A stretch of DNA of 64,000 nucleotides, taken from Epiperipatus broadwayi. Taxonomy: Eukaryota; Onychophora; Udeonychophora; Euonychophora; Peripatidae. The translations under genes were made by a program, and so were the position numbers. Every line of letters starts with the position of its first letter. The stretch's first letter is position 1. Positions 1-11,680 of this stretch are shown piece after piece. The stretch lies in NCBI GenBank assembly GCA_028023455.1, contig JAQFVV010000181.1, positions 74,501 to 138,500 of the forward strand, written 5' to 3'. The notes under the pieces are model-generated. The model saw only the letters and a program-made list of their open reading frames with translations, had not been told where the DNA came from and made no database searches.

Positions 1-181
1 TGATTCTGTTGTATATGACTGAAAACTATTTTGTCTTAATTGTCTTGAAAGAGTCATTGATCTTATATATTTATGGATTATGAATTTGAAATTAACGAAA
101 ATATTCTACCCAAATACATAACAGTATCTTAACAAAAGTATAATAATGTTTTAACTTTTCTTCTTTTTTTTTAATCATAAG

Positions 182-286
182 TTCTTCAAACACTAAACCT
201 AGCAAAATGTCAACAATGTGTTCTAAGAAAAATGATAACTCTGCTGCCACATCTTCAAAATTGTCTTCGTCTAAACGTTAACAAAA
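182..286 (+). other. Possible Ser/Lys-rich exon with good acceptor
   Basis: A long pyrimidine run is followed by an AG at 180-181, which would make a good splice acceptor. Reading from 183 gives about 34 codons rich in Ser, Lys, Asn and Thr (SSNTKPSKMSTMCSKK at the start, SSKLSSSKR at the end) closed by a TAA at 284-286. If real it would be a C-terminal exon. There is no recognisable domain, and a chance open frame behind a chance acceptor is quite possible. It does not resemble the CNG-channel sequence that would be expected just upstream of the exon at 3218. Confidence 0.15.
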
Positions 287-1513
287 ATTCTTGCAGAAGA
301 ATCAAAAATTGTAAGATTCCAAATTACTATTTTTAATTGAGAAAACTCTGTAAAATGTAATGTTATTTTGGAAAAAGAAATCTATCTCTATTTAAAAAAA
401 TCATAAATTCATAAATATCTTTCTATCAGATAAAAGGAATGTTGTAATGATGTTGAAAACAATAAATTACTATAATAAAATATTCACAATTTTCAGAGGT
501 CACTTATTTATCTATAAATAAATATCAAAGCATTTACTTTGGCTAATGATATAGATGAACAAGCTAAGATCCATTCATCCCAAGTCATATTTACTTCAAA
601 AATAGATAACCTTATTGTTTCACTGAAGCACTCACATTTTTAATTTTATGTTTAATACAATTTTTAATGCAAATGTGATCTCATATTTAAGATGCAAATC
701 CAATCCATACAATTAATCCAAACTACATTTTTGTTAGGTTAGATATCATAAAACAGTGTGACTGTAAAGAAGTCATTGGAACTTTAAACAATATTATTTT
801 CTTTCCCTAACTAAAAAACAATGTGTATAGCAAAGATAACATATTTCATTTTACATTGCACTGCTACTGATAACTTGTTAAAATTTCTAGTTATCATTTT
901 CACAAATGCATTACATTAAGAATTCTATATGGAAACCGAAAACAACAATTATTTGATTTATTAACTAAGACAGAAAGAATATAAGTCATTCTCAAACTTC
1001 AAATTAATTTAAGGATATCAATTTGAACATTATTATTTGAAATTTGACAAATACAGTCAAATATTATTAAAATATTTAATATCATGCATGAAAGGTGTGA
1101 ATTGGATAAACTAATGCTTTCTATTAAAAAAAGTATTAGAGGAGAATATATACTCTGCTTTTCAACTTAAGGATTTTGAAAATAATAAAGAAGAATAAAA
1201 TTTCAATATGTCATTCATATTTTATCATTTAACGCAACATTAGCTTTGAGCAAAGTTTGTTAGAGTATGTTAAAACGTATTTATGATTATTTATTTTTTA
1301 AGATCATTGTCATATATTTGGATAATAATGATTTTTGTCAACTTCATACTTTAAAAAATGTATTGCGAAGCATTGTCTTTTTCAATAGGATTTTAGGGCA
1401 GAAAAAAATGGAAACAGTTTGCAGTCAAGTACATTACTGGGAGTTTTGCGAATTTTTCTATCTAAACACACACACAATAATGCACACATGTATACTAAAT
1501 ATATAGTGTCTTA
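287..1513. other. AT-rich DNA, nothing recognised
   Basis: AT-rich sequence with many stops in all frames. The only longer open frame (1267-1506, plus) has no domain and ends at the GATA array; I treat it as chance. Confidence 0.6.
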
Positions 1514-1791
<278 letters not shown>

Positions 1792-2239
1792 GATTTTGGG
1801 GGTAAAATCATCTTTATTTTCTATTATATACTGATATTTTGATGAACTAGCATCATCCATTGTCACATTCAGTCACGTTACAGTCTGAGATCAAACAAAT
1901 TTTTTTCAAGAGTTTACCTTGACAATGGCAGATGCTACTTCATCAAAATATCAGTGTATAATAGAAATTAACACACTGTTTTATCCAAAAAATCATTTAT
2001 CTACATCATACAACCTTGAAAACATGAAATATATATATAATATTATAAATCGATGCCTGTACTTCTTCAAAATAATATACACAAATTTATAAATCAATAT
2101 TTAAAAATACAGTATTTAAAAGCTTATAAAAAATATATGTATAACCGTCACTTAGGAGCGCTTTCAACTAACTTGTAGCTTTGTCAACAATCACATTTAA
2201 AATGTCAGCTTTCCCATAATTCTATGATGTTAACTTTTC

Positions 2240-2721
2240 CATAATTCTGTGATCTTAATGTTTGCTGCTTGCCTATTAACCAAATGTTGCTTGTATTTAC
2301 ATATCAACATCGCCTCTTTAATTTTCCTTTTATTATTATTTCTTTCATTTCCAATATTTTTACGTTGTTAAATCGAAACCATATATACATGATTTATTTT
2401 AGTCATAAAAGACAGAAGCTGATAAATTATCATTATTTTTAAAATTTTGTTTTGTATTTTGAACCCTTTTAAATTACAATAAGTGTTCCTTTGTTCTTTT
2501 TTCCAATATGCACCTCAATTCACCTATATATCCATGGCCACACCCACATGTCCATTTGTAAATGATACAATTTTATTTGTAAATAAAGTTTTATCCTTTA
2601 CATTGTTTATTAATTTATTTAATGTAGGTGGTGCATAAAATGCAATATCACATATTCCTTTATAAATTGTCTTAATGAAACTTGCCTGTTGATTTGAAAT
2701 ATATGGTATTGATATCCACAA
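2240..2721 (-). pseudogene. Penelope-like RT-tail and GIY-YIG endonuclease, decayed
   Basis: On the minus strand 2721-2524 reads a segment ending the RT region (IPYISNQQASFIKT, then TLNKLINNVKDKT), the proline-tyrosine-initiated linker typical of PLEs just before their endonuclease. After a frameshift the next frame (about 2565-2470) reads IYKWTCGCGHGYIGELR followed by LEKRTKEHLL. This shows the GIY-YIG core: IY, a Cys pair, YIG, then R and EH. Near 2360-2240 the C-terminal end recurs as KIKEAMLICKYKQHLVNRQ and a Lys-Ser-stop. GIY-YIG endonucleases of PLEs cut target DNA for insertion. At least two frameshifts make this a relic. A related but distinct copy lies at 45.1-45.9 kb. Confidence 0.75.
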
Positions 2722-2863
2722 TTTTTATCAGAAGAATTAACACAATTATTATTTTTATATTTATAAGTAAAATTTTTAATAGTATAACGAACAGAATCAT
2801 AATTGTATCCAACGTTAACAATTCATTATAATAAGTTTCAATATTTTTAGTTTTATCTGATGC

Positions 2864-3034
2864 ATATATATATATGGTTTCGATTTTAATTATAACAACG
2901 TAAAAATATTGGAAACTGAAAGAAATAATAATAAAAGTAAAATTAAAGAGGCTATGTTGATATGTAAATACAAGCAACATTTGGTTAATAGGCAAGCAGC
3001 AAACATTAAGTTCACAGAATTATGGGAAAGTTAA
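2864..3034 (+). pseudogene. C-terminal end of Penelope-like GIY-YIG protein (second copy)
   Basis: The plus strand has an open frame reading YGFDFNYNNVKILETER, then KIKEAMLICKYKQHLVNRQ, then NIKFTELWES and TAA at 3032-3034. The pattern of an EAM-x-I helix, a HLVNRQ turn and a Trp close to the stop is what the final helices of PLE GIY-YIG proteins look like. It is truncated at its 5' side near 2866, where similarity to the inverted left copy stops. It cannot encode a working enzyme by itself. Differences from the left copy (KFTELWES against KITELWKS) show the two are diverged rather than a very recent duplication. Confidence 0.75.
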
Positions 3035-3217
3035 CATCATAGAATTATGGGAATCTGACATTTAAACGTGATAGTTGACAAAGCTACAAGTTAATTGAAA
3101 GTGCTCCTAAGTGACAGTTATACATATATTTTTTATAAGCTTTTAAATACTGTACTTTTAAATATTGATTTATAAATTTGCGTATATATATATAAATAAT
3201 TGTATATTTTTTGATAG

Positions 3218-3381
3218 ATTCGAGATATTTTAGCGACCACAGGTTCTCAAAAGGCAAATTATCGAAAGAACATGGATCAGACAATGGCTTATTTGCGAGC
3301 TGCCAAAGTTCCGTCCCATCTCCAAGATCGAGTCAGACTCTGGTTCAACTATAATTGGCAGAGACAGAAAGCGTTGAGTAG
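3218..3381 (+). CDS. CNG channel (beta-type) exon: C-linker
   Basis: A single internal exon. A TAG at 3215-3217 supplies the acceptor. The frame then reads IRDILATTGSQKANYRKNM, DQTMAYLRAAKVPSHLQDR, VRLWFNYNWQRQKAL, and stops at once in the intron. This matches the segment after S6 in cyclic-nucleotide-gated channels: a Met-Asp-x-Thr helix, a K-(V/I)-P turn, and RV-x-x-W-(F/Y)-x-Y-x-W-x-x-Q. The last motif resembles CNGB subunits more than CNGA. The segment is the A'-B' part of the C-linker, which couples cGMP/cAMP binding to opening of the plasma-membrane cation channel. Two donors are possible: before GTAGGT (exon end 3377) or before GTGAAG (exon end 3381). Base composition is clearly less AT-rich than the surroundings. 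Flanking channel exons were not found with confidence, so introns must be long. Confidence 0.85.
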
Positions 3382-4569
3382 GTGAAGTTTATTTTACTCG
3401 TATTAAAATTTATACATATAATTTACAACTTTCACAAAGAATTGCATCATTTACTTTATTCCTCTTTAAGAACTTGTTTAAAAAAAATTGTATTAGTAAA
3501 AACAAATTCAACAAAATAATTTTGTATCAGAAAATAATGTTATTTTTTTTGCTATGGTAATTATAAATATTATGGATTAATGTAGCAGATCCTAAAACTC
3601 ACTATCTCTGGAGTGCTATCATTTCCCATGTATGAACTACTTAAAACTCCCCAAAAACAAATCATCCAATTATTTTTTAAAGTTTAGCCTTAAAAATGTA
3701 ATTTCTCAACATTTTAACTCTACAAGATTTGGACTTAGTATATACATGAACTCTTACTTCGTTGTTAGCAGAATATAGATATTTCATTACTTCAATACAC
3801 TATTTGCCTTCAACTTGCCTTGAAAGTTATTTTTCTTGTATGGTTGTAAAATGTGTAAAAATTATTTCTATCATGTATGAGTTGATGTTTAGTTGCAATA
3901 TTTTCCAACTCCATAACACCTGATGTTAGTATAAATAAATAACCATTTTGCATGTACTATTACGTTTTTTTAAGAAGGTGTTGCTTTTTAACTGACAGCT
4001 AGTCATTTAGTTACTATATATATTGTATCATCGAGTTGTATATCGCCCGTTTTGTAGTCCAAGTACAAATTATAAAAAAAAAAGAAAAATGTTCACTTAA
4101 AATATCTTGTAAACCTCCGACTGAAATGGTATTCTTAGAACAGATGTCTTAATAGTATCGTATGTAGCTCCAAATTTTTTATACTCATTCAAATAGCTCA
4201 TTACTTTATTCAAAAGTCAATAATCATTATCTACATACATATTCATAGATATATGCCCATATCTCGATAGAAATATTAGGAGTAAGCAAGAAATGCTAAT
4301 TTTAGATAAATCTGTTATGTATAAAATGATTTAATAATACATATAAAAAAGGATAAACAATAATAAATTGCTGGATAATTTTTATAACCGAAATCAAGAG
4401 AAAGCCTTGTATAACTGTGAAAACTGGAGATATTGTTATAAAACTAAAAGAGGAAAGAGAAAAGTTCGCGAATTATTGTCAATAAAACAAAGGGATACTG
4501 CTTCTTTTCTTTTATATACATATATTAATATATAAAAAACTAATTAAAGGAAATACATATAAAAACAAA
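3382..4569. other. Intron-like AT-rich DNA
   Basis: Downstream of the CNG exon donor. No open frame, repeat family or RNA gene recognised. Confidence 0.5.
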
Positions 4570-4602
4570 AAAAGACTTATAAATCCAAGAAATAATATTA
4601 TA

Positions 4603-4630
4603 TTTCAACCAGAGGAATGGTTTTCATCAG
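4603..4630 (-). ncRNA. Hammerhead-like core, PLE family B (left copy)
   Basis: The minus strand reads CTGATGA, a stem-II hairpin with 5 paired bases (AACCA with TGGTT), then GAAA. Compared with the two other copies one stem base has changed, shortening stem II. Stem I pairing around it is not evident, so catalytic activity cannot be claimed. Confidence 0.4.
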
Positions 4631-4886
4631 AAAGCAAAAAATACACATTAAAATGGCGATAATAAAAAAAATACAGATTTGATAAAAGACTATAAATTTA
4701 ACAACCCCCCCCCCCCTGATTGGTCAAAAAATCTAACACAAAATATCTACCCAATCAATGATAAAATTCAAACAAAAAAAAACTACATTTCCTCCTAATC
4801 AAGCTTAAATTCTATTTAAATTTATAGTATTTTATCAAATCTGTATTTTTTTTATTATCGCCATTTTACTGTGTATTTTTTGCTTT

Positions 4887-4914
4887 CTGATGAAAACCAG
4901 TCCTCTGGTTGAAA
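4887..4914 (+). ncRNA. Hammerhead-like core, PLE family B (right copy)
   Basis: CTGATGA at 4887-4893 is followed by a 6-bp hairpin (AACCAG, loop TCCT, CTGGTT) and GAAA at 4911-4914. These are the two conserved strands and stem II of a type I hammerhead. A short AU-only stem III could follow, but the sequence before CTGATGA does not clearly pair with the sequence after it. The element type supports the reading, because PLEs are known carriers of small hammerheads. Confidence 0.45.
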
Positions 4915-4948
4915 TATATTATTTCTTGGATTTATAAGTCTTTTTTTG

Positions 4949-6095
4949 TTTATATATATATTCACCTATCATAAAAGAAAATTAAAATTTAGTAGACTTT
5001 ATCATATCACAGACAACGATGTATATATTTATGAAGTGCTGTATAAAGAAAGTTTATTGCATGGAAACTTTAAAGTTTATCAACAATTTTAAACAAACGA
5101 AAGTGTAATGACTTAACAACTAATCATTTAAAACCTGTGTTCTAGCCAAAATTTTATTTCACCGAAATATTCTCGGAATTTACATTCGATTTCCAATAAA
5201 TACAGACAAATATTTTATATTAAATGTTGATATTTAATATCAATAAAAAAGTTAAGCAGCTGTGCTAAAAATATATACTACCAGAGGATTATCTGTAAAG
5301 AAACCGCGATTTTAATTCTATTCAGCGTCATTATATTATCTTAATGTCATATCAGGCAACTTCATATCGGACAGCTGGTTGTTTTTTTCTAGGGATAGAT
5401 CTTCAGATCATATATATATTGTGTGTGTTTAAGGATTACTATGTAACATAGAAATAAAACACCGTCTTTCTGTAAAGAAATTAGGATAACGATTTCGCAC
5501 GTATATATATATAGTTTAACTACATTCAACCTACTATATAATACATTGTGTATTATAAATAATAAATATATGATTATTGTCAGAGACATCTAACATGATT
5601 TACATTCACTAATAGGAAATTTCGCAACAATATTTCATATTTTTACGTTCTACTAATGTAGCATATTTTATTTAGTGTGGAACATCTAATAAACATATTC
5701 TTATGAAGCAATTAAGCCGACCACAGATTAATAAATCCTATTCAATCTATATTTTTATTGCGATTATTTATATTTGTGCTTTTATTTTAGGATTAATGGT
5801 ATGAACAAAATATAATTAAGAGAAATAATTATCATTATTCCAAATTACAACCTCATAAGTTTATGCAGGTATGCATAACTTATTAATATTTTCGATTCAT
5901 TAGACAGATTAAATCATAGTAAGTTAAAACAATGTCTTTTATTAAAGTATTGATACACATACCCATATATATTTTATCTTAGTTATAAATATGTCATCAT
6001 GGATCTGAACATTTAATATCAATACAACAGAAGAACTTTGTTTATATATCATATTTTATATGTATATCCATAGTTCATTTACAAATTGTAAATAG
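4949..6095. other. AT-rich DNA, nothing recognised
   Basis: No gene or repeat family identified. The minus-strand frame at 5389-5589 is AT-rich and has no domain. Confidence 0.5.
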
Positions 6096-6214
<119 letters not shown>

Positions 6215-7972
6215 CCTATCAGTTAAATATATATTTGTAAATAGTATTCAAGAGGAATAAATTATTTAGTATCAAATCATTGTCTTGTATTTTCCTATAT
6301 TTTAAATACCACACCCATATGCATTCCAAAATTTATAAGTCATTTTAAGGATAATAACCAAGTAAAACAAAATTAAAACAATTAACAAATTTATCAATTT
6401 AAAAACTCTTCCTTATTGATTACTCTTAAGTTTAATCCACTAAACTCTAATCTCATTCAGGTGTTACGCCAATGACTAAAGCATTATTTGAACACTTTTT
6501 AAAAGATTTTACTTTTAAACAACTTAAAACTAAAATTTTTATTAAAAATATTTAATAATTCACAATTAGCAAACATGTATAGAAGTTTATTTAGACAGCC
6601 ACTCTAAAACAATAAATCCCAACCTAATATCGTCTTTATTTTAGACTGTTAAATCCAAATTCCATGCATCTATCAATAATTAAATAATATTTATTAAATG
6701 ATTATTAACAAGTATATTTAACTAACTGTTTTAGTTACAATTGTAATGCTTAATTAATATCTATATAACTTAATGAAAACAAGGTTACCTGTGAACAAGG
6801 TTAGTTTTATTTAATATTTTTTTTAAAAATTATTATTATTAATTATATTTAAACCCTTAAAGGCTTGAAGTGTGGCTATATGGATTGCGTTGTCCATGAA
6901 ATAGAGATTACTGAAATTAAGTTAATAGATTAATCAAACAGAAGTAGAAGAAGAGACTATCTATCTCTTATTCAGATTTCCTCACCTATACCAATATATT
7001 ATTTAAAGAAATTAGTGATAAATGCTAGCTCTTAAAGATAAATATCATAGAGATTATCATATGTATTTTGCTTTGCCATCATGTTTTATAAATCATATAT
7101 ATTAATTAATTAGATGAATGTTTTTAGTCTACATATGAAATTGAATGTGAATAATTATTTATATTATTACTATTACTATATTTTAAACTGGTTTCTTTAG
7201 TTGACACGCTGCTTGAAGTCTGCTGTTAATTTGGCAATTGGTGTTGATATCTTTTCTCTTGTTAATATATATATATATATGTTTAGCCTCTCCATGAAAG
7301 AGAGATTATGGCTAAATAATTTTGCAGCAGTGCCTGCACAAAGATAACGAGTGTTCAGTTATATATCGTTATTATCCACCTTGCCTATATTTCTATGTTT
7401 AAATGTATTATTAAACATTCAAAAGCGTTTTCAAGGCATATTTATTCTAAAATTATTTGCGAATGATTCAACATTTAATATTTTAAGCAGTTTTGAATTA
7501 CAACATGTACTTTATATTTATTTCCTCGTCTCTCATAAATACTAATAACGTCAGCCTAGTTGAAAGAGAAAATGTGTGGGATAATAATAATAGTGGAAAT
7601 TTAATAAATAATGTAAAAGAATTTAGTAGCAGTATTTTAAGGATAGTAATGATAAAATTGTGTAAATATTCTATCTCAATTTGTTAAAGTAAAACTAGTA
7701 TATTTTTATTGTACTAAAAATTATGTTTCATTTATAACGTAAATAAATATTTTTATTATTATCAAAATACATTACTGTTTTTGTTGCCATTATTATTACA
7801 TTTATTTACCAGAAAATCTCATAATAACTAATAAAAAATAAAGCAAGTTAAAAGTATAAGTGTCAATAACTGATTAAAAAAATGATTTGGCGCACATTTT
7901 GGTCACTACAAATTTTTAATTGTTAAATAATTAATATTTTTTCTATGATATATAATAACTGTACTTTTCCCT
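6215..7972. other. AT-rich DNA, no firm gene
   Basis: Nothing certain. A stretch at about 7201-7265 follows a fair acceptor (TTTCTTTAG at 7192-7200) and reads LTRCLKSAVNLAIGVDIF. This is weakly like the segment after the C-linker in CNG channels, but the exon phase does not fit the 3218 exon. Confidence 0.4.
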
Positions 7973-8064
7973 CATATGTCATAGCATCAATCGGGAAGCG
8001 AACCCGCTAACCCGGGGCAACTGCTTATAAAGCAGCTATCGCTGACCTCTCGACCACCAATGCT
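7973..8064 (-). mobile_element. tRNA-derived SINE, minus strand
   Basis: The minus strand reads a tRNA-like sequence: GGTGGTCGAGAGGTC (D-arm/box A region), a CTGC..GCAG anticodon-type hairpin, a long variable arm, and GGGTTCGCTTCCC (box B/T-arm). It ends with the tail GATGCTATGACA. The head and tail match the complete copy at 33427-33530. The 3' A-tract is missing or eroded here. Confidence 0.85.
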
Positions 8065-8321
8065 TGACATATATAATAACAGTATTTACTATTTTAAATA
8101 TAAAATAATGTAAATTCATATATATATATATCTATGTTATAAAAAATATATACAGATGTTTTATAATTTACTAAATAAAGAAAAGCAAAAAGAATTCAAA
8201 ACTTTATTTTCAGTACAATTAAAAATAATCATTTAATTAATTTATATTATTTAAAAAGAAGGGGGAGAATGCCATATCTTATTTTCTTTTATTTATAAAA
8301 ATATTTTAGATCAACTGTCTT

Positions 8322-8432
8322 GCGTTGTTAGCCGAGAGGTATCGCAGCCGCCATGCAAGCAAGTAGTTGGTTGCAGACGGTTGTGGGTTCGCGTCCCGGC
8401 CGATGCTATGACACATGGAAAAAAAAAAAAAA
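8322..8432 (+). mobile_element. tRNA-derived SINE, second head subtype
   Basis: Box A-like GTTAGCCGAGAGGTATCG, box B-like GGGTTCGCGTCCC, then the tail GATGCTATGACACATGG and an A-run of about 14. The tail is the same as in the copies at 7973 and 33427, but the middle of the tRNA-like head differs (GCAGCCGCCATGCAAGC). At least two head types therefore share one 3' end. RNA polymerase III transcription is inferred from the A and B boxes. Confidence 0.85.
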
Positions 8433-8484
8433 GCAGATGTAAATTAATACATTTTACATGCTTAAATCTGCATTTATATATGTA

Positions 8485-8915
8485 ATATATGCGGGATTCT
8501 AACTCAGACTTTCACACGACCCACTACTCTCAGTGCCCTCTCATATTGCTGACCCACCTGATCACACACATGTTGAAAAGATAAATAATCACCAAAATAC
8601 GTATTTCATGATAGACCAGCAATCATCAGTTGGTCCAGTTTATTATCCTCACACATATATAAAATCTGTGCGCAGCTTTATATTAAGATAGCCAATCTTC
8701 ATACTTTAAAGGACAGGCTTCAAACTAATCCAACTCACAACTCTTCAGCATTCCATTTCATTGCAAATCTGGAGATGTAACGTTCAAAGCCCTTATTAGT
8801 GCCAAGGTTGTCATCCTACCCATGTTGACATATTAGTCATCCTGACCCCTCATGTACAGGGGAATAATCCATTTATACATACATATGCAAGGGATGGGCA
8901 GACATATTACACACT
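8485..8915 (-). repeat. Interspersed repeat family X, copy 1
   Basis: Similar to 22310-22735 and 22785-23100: a gggattcta/tttgaact end, then agataaataatc, catcagttg(g/a)tcca, tatattaagat, ggacaggctt and ctgacccctca blocks in the same order. In the best copies the minus strand at the left end reads GGGTTCAAATCCC, a box B-like sequence, suggesting a tRNA-derived head read from the right side of that motif. No coding capacity. Confidence 0.65.
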
Positions 8916-8971
8916 ATTTATATAAATTAATAGATTGTACAGGTTTAAACCTGCATTTATATATGTAATAT

Positions 8972-9779
8972 ATGCAGGATTCAAAAGCAGATGTAGAATT
9001 ATTTGGATTTATTATCCTTATATTACGTGATCAAAAATATTTTTTTAAATTTAATTTAGATTCAATAGCTAGTAATTTGGTTATATTTTGTAAAAGAAAA
9101 TTTATTAGATTAAAAATATATATATTATTTAATAAAAAAATACGTTATATGAGCAATAAAATTGTAATTGGAGGGGTATATGTGCATTATTATGAGAATA
9201 TATCAATAGGCATGAAATAAGTCACTCTCTCACGTGTTCCTGCATTTTTCTTGCTTGTCATATGACAATAGGTAAATTTCAGACGTCAATCTGGGAGAAA
9301 CTATAATTGAAGAACAATATTAGCAGAGCAAGTGAAGGTCATTGTTAAAAACATCATTAATAATTGATTATTTTTTGTCAAAATTTATAGATAACCAAAT
9401 TTATTAGAAAAATGAAGCCAGAAAAAATACACTGTTGTGCGAAAGTTTATACTCTGAAATATGTAGCTCTTCAGTAGATGATGTTCTCTAAAGTGACAGA
9501 AGAGAAAATGGCTAACTCATAAGTCCTATTCATTATCCTGTCATAACAAGAACTACTCTTCTGCCTGTCATGAAGCTTCAAGAACATAATAATAATTACT
9601 ATTTTTACTGTATGTATTTATAATAATAATTTTTTTTATAAACAAGGTGCCATGATTTTAAAGATCAATCTATTTAATATTGGTAAAATGAAATTTAGTA
9701 TATTATTAATAATATTTAGATACAAATTATATACTTGGAGTTTAGATGTAATGATGTAATTATAGGGAATTTAAACATC
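8972..9779. other. AT-rich DNA, no gene
   Basis: The plus-strand frame 8972-9220 shows no domain and has strongly biased composition; treated as chance. Its first part continues family X-like sequence (gtaatatatgcaggattc repeats the motif at 8479). Confidence 0.5.
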
Positions 9780-10060
9780 GTCATTCAAGATCTATTCAGC
9801 TATCAACAACTGATACGCATGACTGCACACATGTGATAAAGATAAATGATCTCCAATATAAATATTTGTTGTCCATTAAAGTTTGAAAGTTTGCTATCAT
9901 AATATAAACTGAGCATTGATTATACATGTGTATGGGAGATTAGCTGGACCAACTGATGAGTGCTGGTTCAGCACAAAATACATATATTGGAGATCATTTA
10001 TTTTACTTACATGCGTGTGGTCATCTGTATCTCATGTATGAGATAAAGTGGATAGCCGAG
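9780..10060. repeat. Family X fold-back copy
   Basis: The left part (9780-9862) and right part (9976-10060) are diverged inverted copies of the family X end. The blocks gatacgcatgactgcacaca and aaagataaatgatctcc on the left face ggagatcattta and gataaagtggatagcc on the right. The centre carries accaactgatgagtgctgg as in the copy at 23.1-23.5 kb. Confidence 0.6.
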
Positions 10061-10137
10061 GGAGGTGAAAAGTCTGTGTTTACATTTTCTATAATTACAT
10101 TATTATTAATAACAATTTCTAATATAAATCTTTACAA

Positions 10138-10138
<1 letters not shown>

Positions 10139-10230
<92 letters not shown>

Positions 10231-10231
10231 T
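10139..10231. repeat. (TTA)n microsatellite
   Basis: About 30 units. The poly-Leu frame reading across it is not a gene. Confidence 0.97.
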
Positions 10232-10489
10232 AATAACGTGTAGATTTATACTTTATGTTTGTCTAAATATGATAATATAAATCATGCTATCACACTTACA
10301 ATGACTCATTTGCATAGAATTTGCATATTGTATTTATATAATGATTTCAAAGAATAAGTCGTAACTGGCTATAATTATGAGAAGTACATCTTCTTGAAAG
10401 TGCTCAGCTATTTAATTTATTTTTCTATTTGTTGTTACAGCTTTACATCATAAGTGTGATAGCACAATTTATATTACTATATTATTATG

Positions 10490-10495
10490 ATGATG

Positions 10496-10579
<84 letters not shown>

Positions 10580-10600
10580 TAATTAATTAATTAATTAAAT
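10490..10600. repeat. (TTA)n passing into (TTAA)n
   Basis: About 28 ATT units up to 10577, then five or six AATT units. The change of period at one border suggests slippage from a point mutation. Confidence 0.95.
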
Positions 10601-11518
10601 TAAAAGGTCATTATTTTTTTGTATTTGTGCCATAACATCAATTCATATTTAATATCTGATGTGTGTTGAAATACATATCCTTAATTGTTTAATTAAATAA
10701 ATTTGTCATTTTGTATTTATTGTTAAAATCCATCTTGTTTGTGATTTGATCTCATTTCTAAAAAATAAGTTTAAACTTTATAATTATCTCTTTTAAGTTC
10801 ATAATTTCTTGTGAGAAAATAGTGGGATATACAGAAGGAACTAATGGAGAATGGATGTCTACAAAATCCTCATAAATCAGAAGTCATTTCTTAATTGAAA
10901 TGGCACTTAGGTGTGAATAATTCATAATGCTGTAAAGTTATTGTTTTATTGAAGAAACATTCTAATTTTATATTGATTAAAGGGGATGGCCATCATCAAT
11001 GATCTGTGTGAATAGAATAATTTAAATAGCCACAAGACACTATATTTAAAATTATAATATTTACAATTATAGATAGAATTTATTTATGCACTGAGATTCA
11101 TAAAATTTACAAGTCTAGATTGCTATAGTGGTATCATGGACCAGATTGTATGGTGATGATGGTATCAGATTATTCCATAAAATGTAAGCAATGATATAAA
11201 TAAAGTTATAAATGAATAAATATATTTTATAATCATATGTGTAATCAGAACATAATTTAAGTTTTAATGATCCTTTTTTATCCTAGTATATTGTTGAATT
11301 CCATTATTTTATAAATATAAAAGTATCCCAGCTATACTGTGGGTGGTTATGTCCCATTACAAACAGATACCCAACTTTGGGTCTGGAATCATTTTAACAT
11401 GTTCTGCAGCCCAGTAAAATTTATTTTATTGTTTTAAAAAATACTCTGAGAATAGTTATTTTATAATTTATTTTGTAATGCTTTTATGATACTTAAATGA
11501 AAATTTAGTGATTGAGAT
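10601..11518. other. AT-rich DNA, nothing recognised
   Basis: No open frame or repeat family of note. Confidence 0.5.
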
Positions 11519-11680
11519 GTTTATAAACAAGGCAAAACTCTCCTTACAGTAGTGCCACCCTGTGCCAACCAGAGTAATCAATGGATGGCACAGGGTAGCA
11601 CTACTGTATGGAGAGTTTTGCCTTGTTTATAAACAATTATGTGCTAGTATAAGAAATCATGATCATGTGATGCTTAATGA
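11519..11680. mobile_element. Fold-back element, family F, near-perfect hairpin
   Basis: Two 49-base arms (11519-11567 and 11586-11634) are inverted with two mismatches around an 18-base loop (accagagtaatcaatgga). The right side continues into aattatgtgctagtataag and gatcatgtgatgcttaatg, which recur in the copies at 32.0, 40.3, 40.7 and 48.8 kb. No coding sequence. The pattern is that of a non-autonomous fold-back or MITE-like element; the driver element is not identifiable. Confidence 0.8.

Larger units (their letters stand above)
2082..3181. mobile_element. Head-to-head pair of Penelope-like element 3' ends
   Basis: Two copies of the same PLE 3' region face away from each other. The left arm (about 2082-2388, minus) and the right arm (about 2866-3180, plus) are inverted copies of roughly 300 bp with small indels. 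Each holds the C-terminal coding end of a GIY-YIG endonuclease and the same 3' UTR. The centre (2389-2865) holds further upstream PLE coding sequence on the minus strand only, so the minus copy is longer than the plus copy. The right arm ends about 37 bases before the acceptor of the CNG-channel exon. PLEs often insert as tandem or partly inverted copies, which fits this structure. No target-site duplication was identified. Confidence 0.8.
4570..4948. mobile_element. Head-to-head pair of PLE 3' UTRs, family B
   Basis: The minus copy covers about 4570-4822 and the plus copy about 4823-4948. Both match the 3' end of the PLE at 37.16-38.26 kb. The minus copy contains that element's C/G homopolymer (13 C at about 4704), the sequence gattggtcaaaa and the AAGCTT region. 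The plus copy has only the last 125 or so bases. Arms of about 130 bp are inverted, with both 3' ends outward. No coding sequence remains. Each copy carries a hammerhead-like core. Confidence 0.8.

Noticed and set aside
4704-4716. Poly-C run as a regulatory or G-quadruplex site
   Set aside because: It is part of the PLE family B 3' UTR (poly-G at 38109 on the other strand) and varies in length between copies.
7973-8064. A functional tRNA gene
   Set aside because: Same tail as two other copies, and the best copy has an A-run and target duplications; these are SINEs. The anticodon-type loop also differs between copies.
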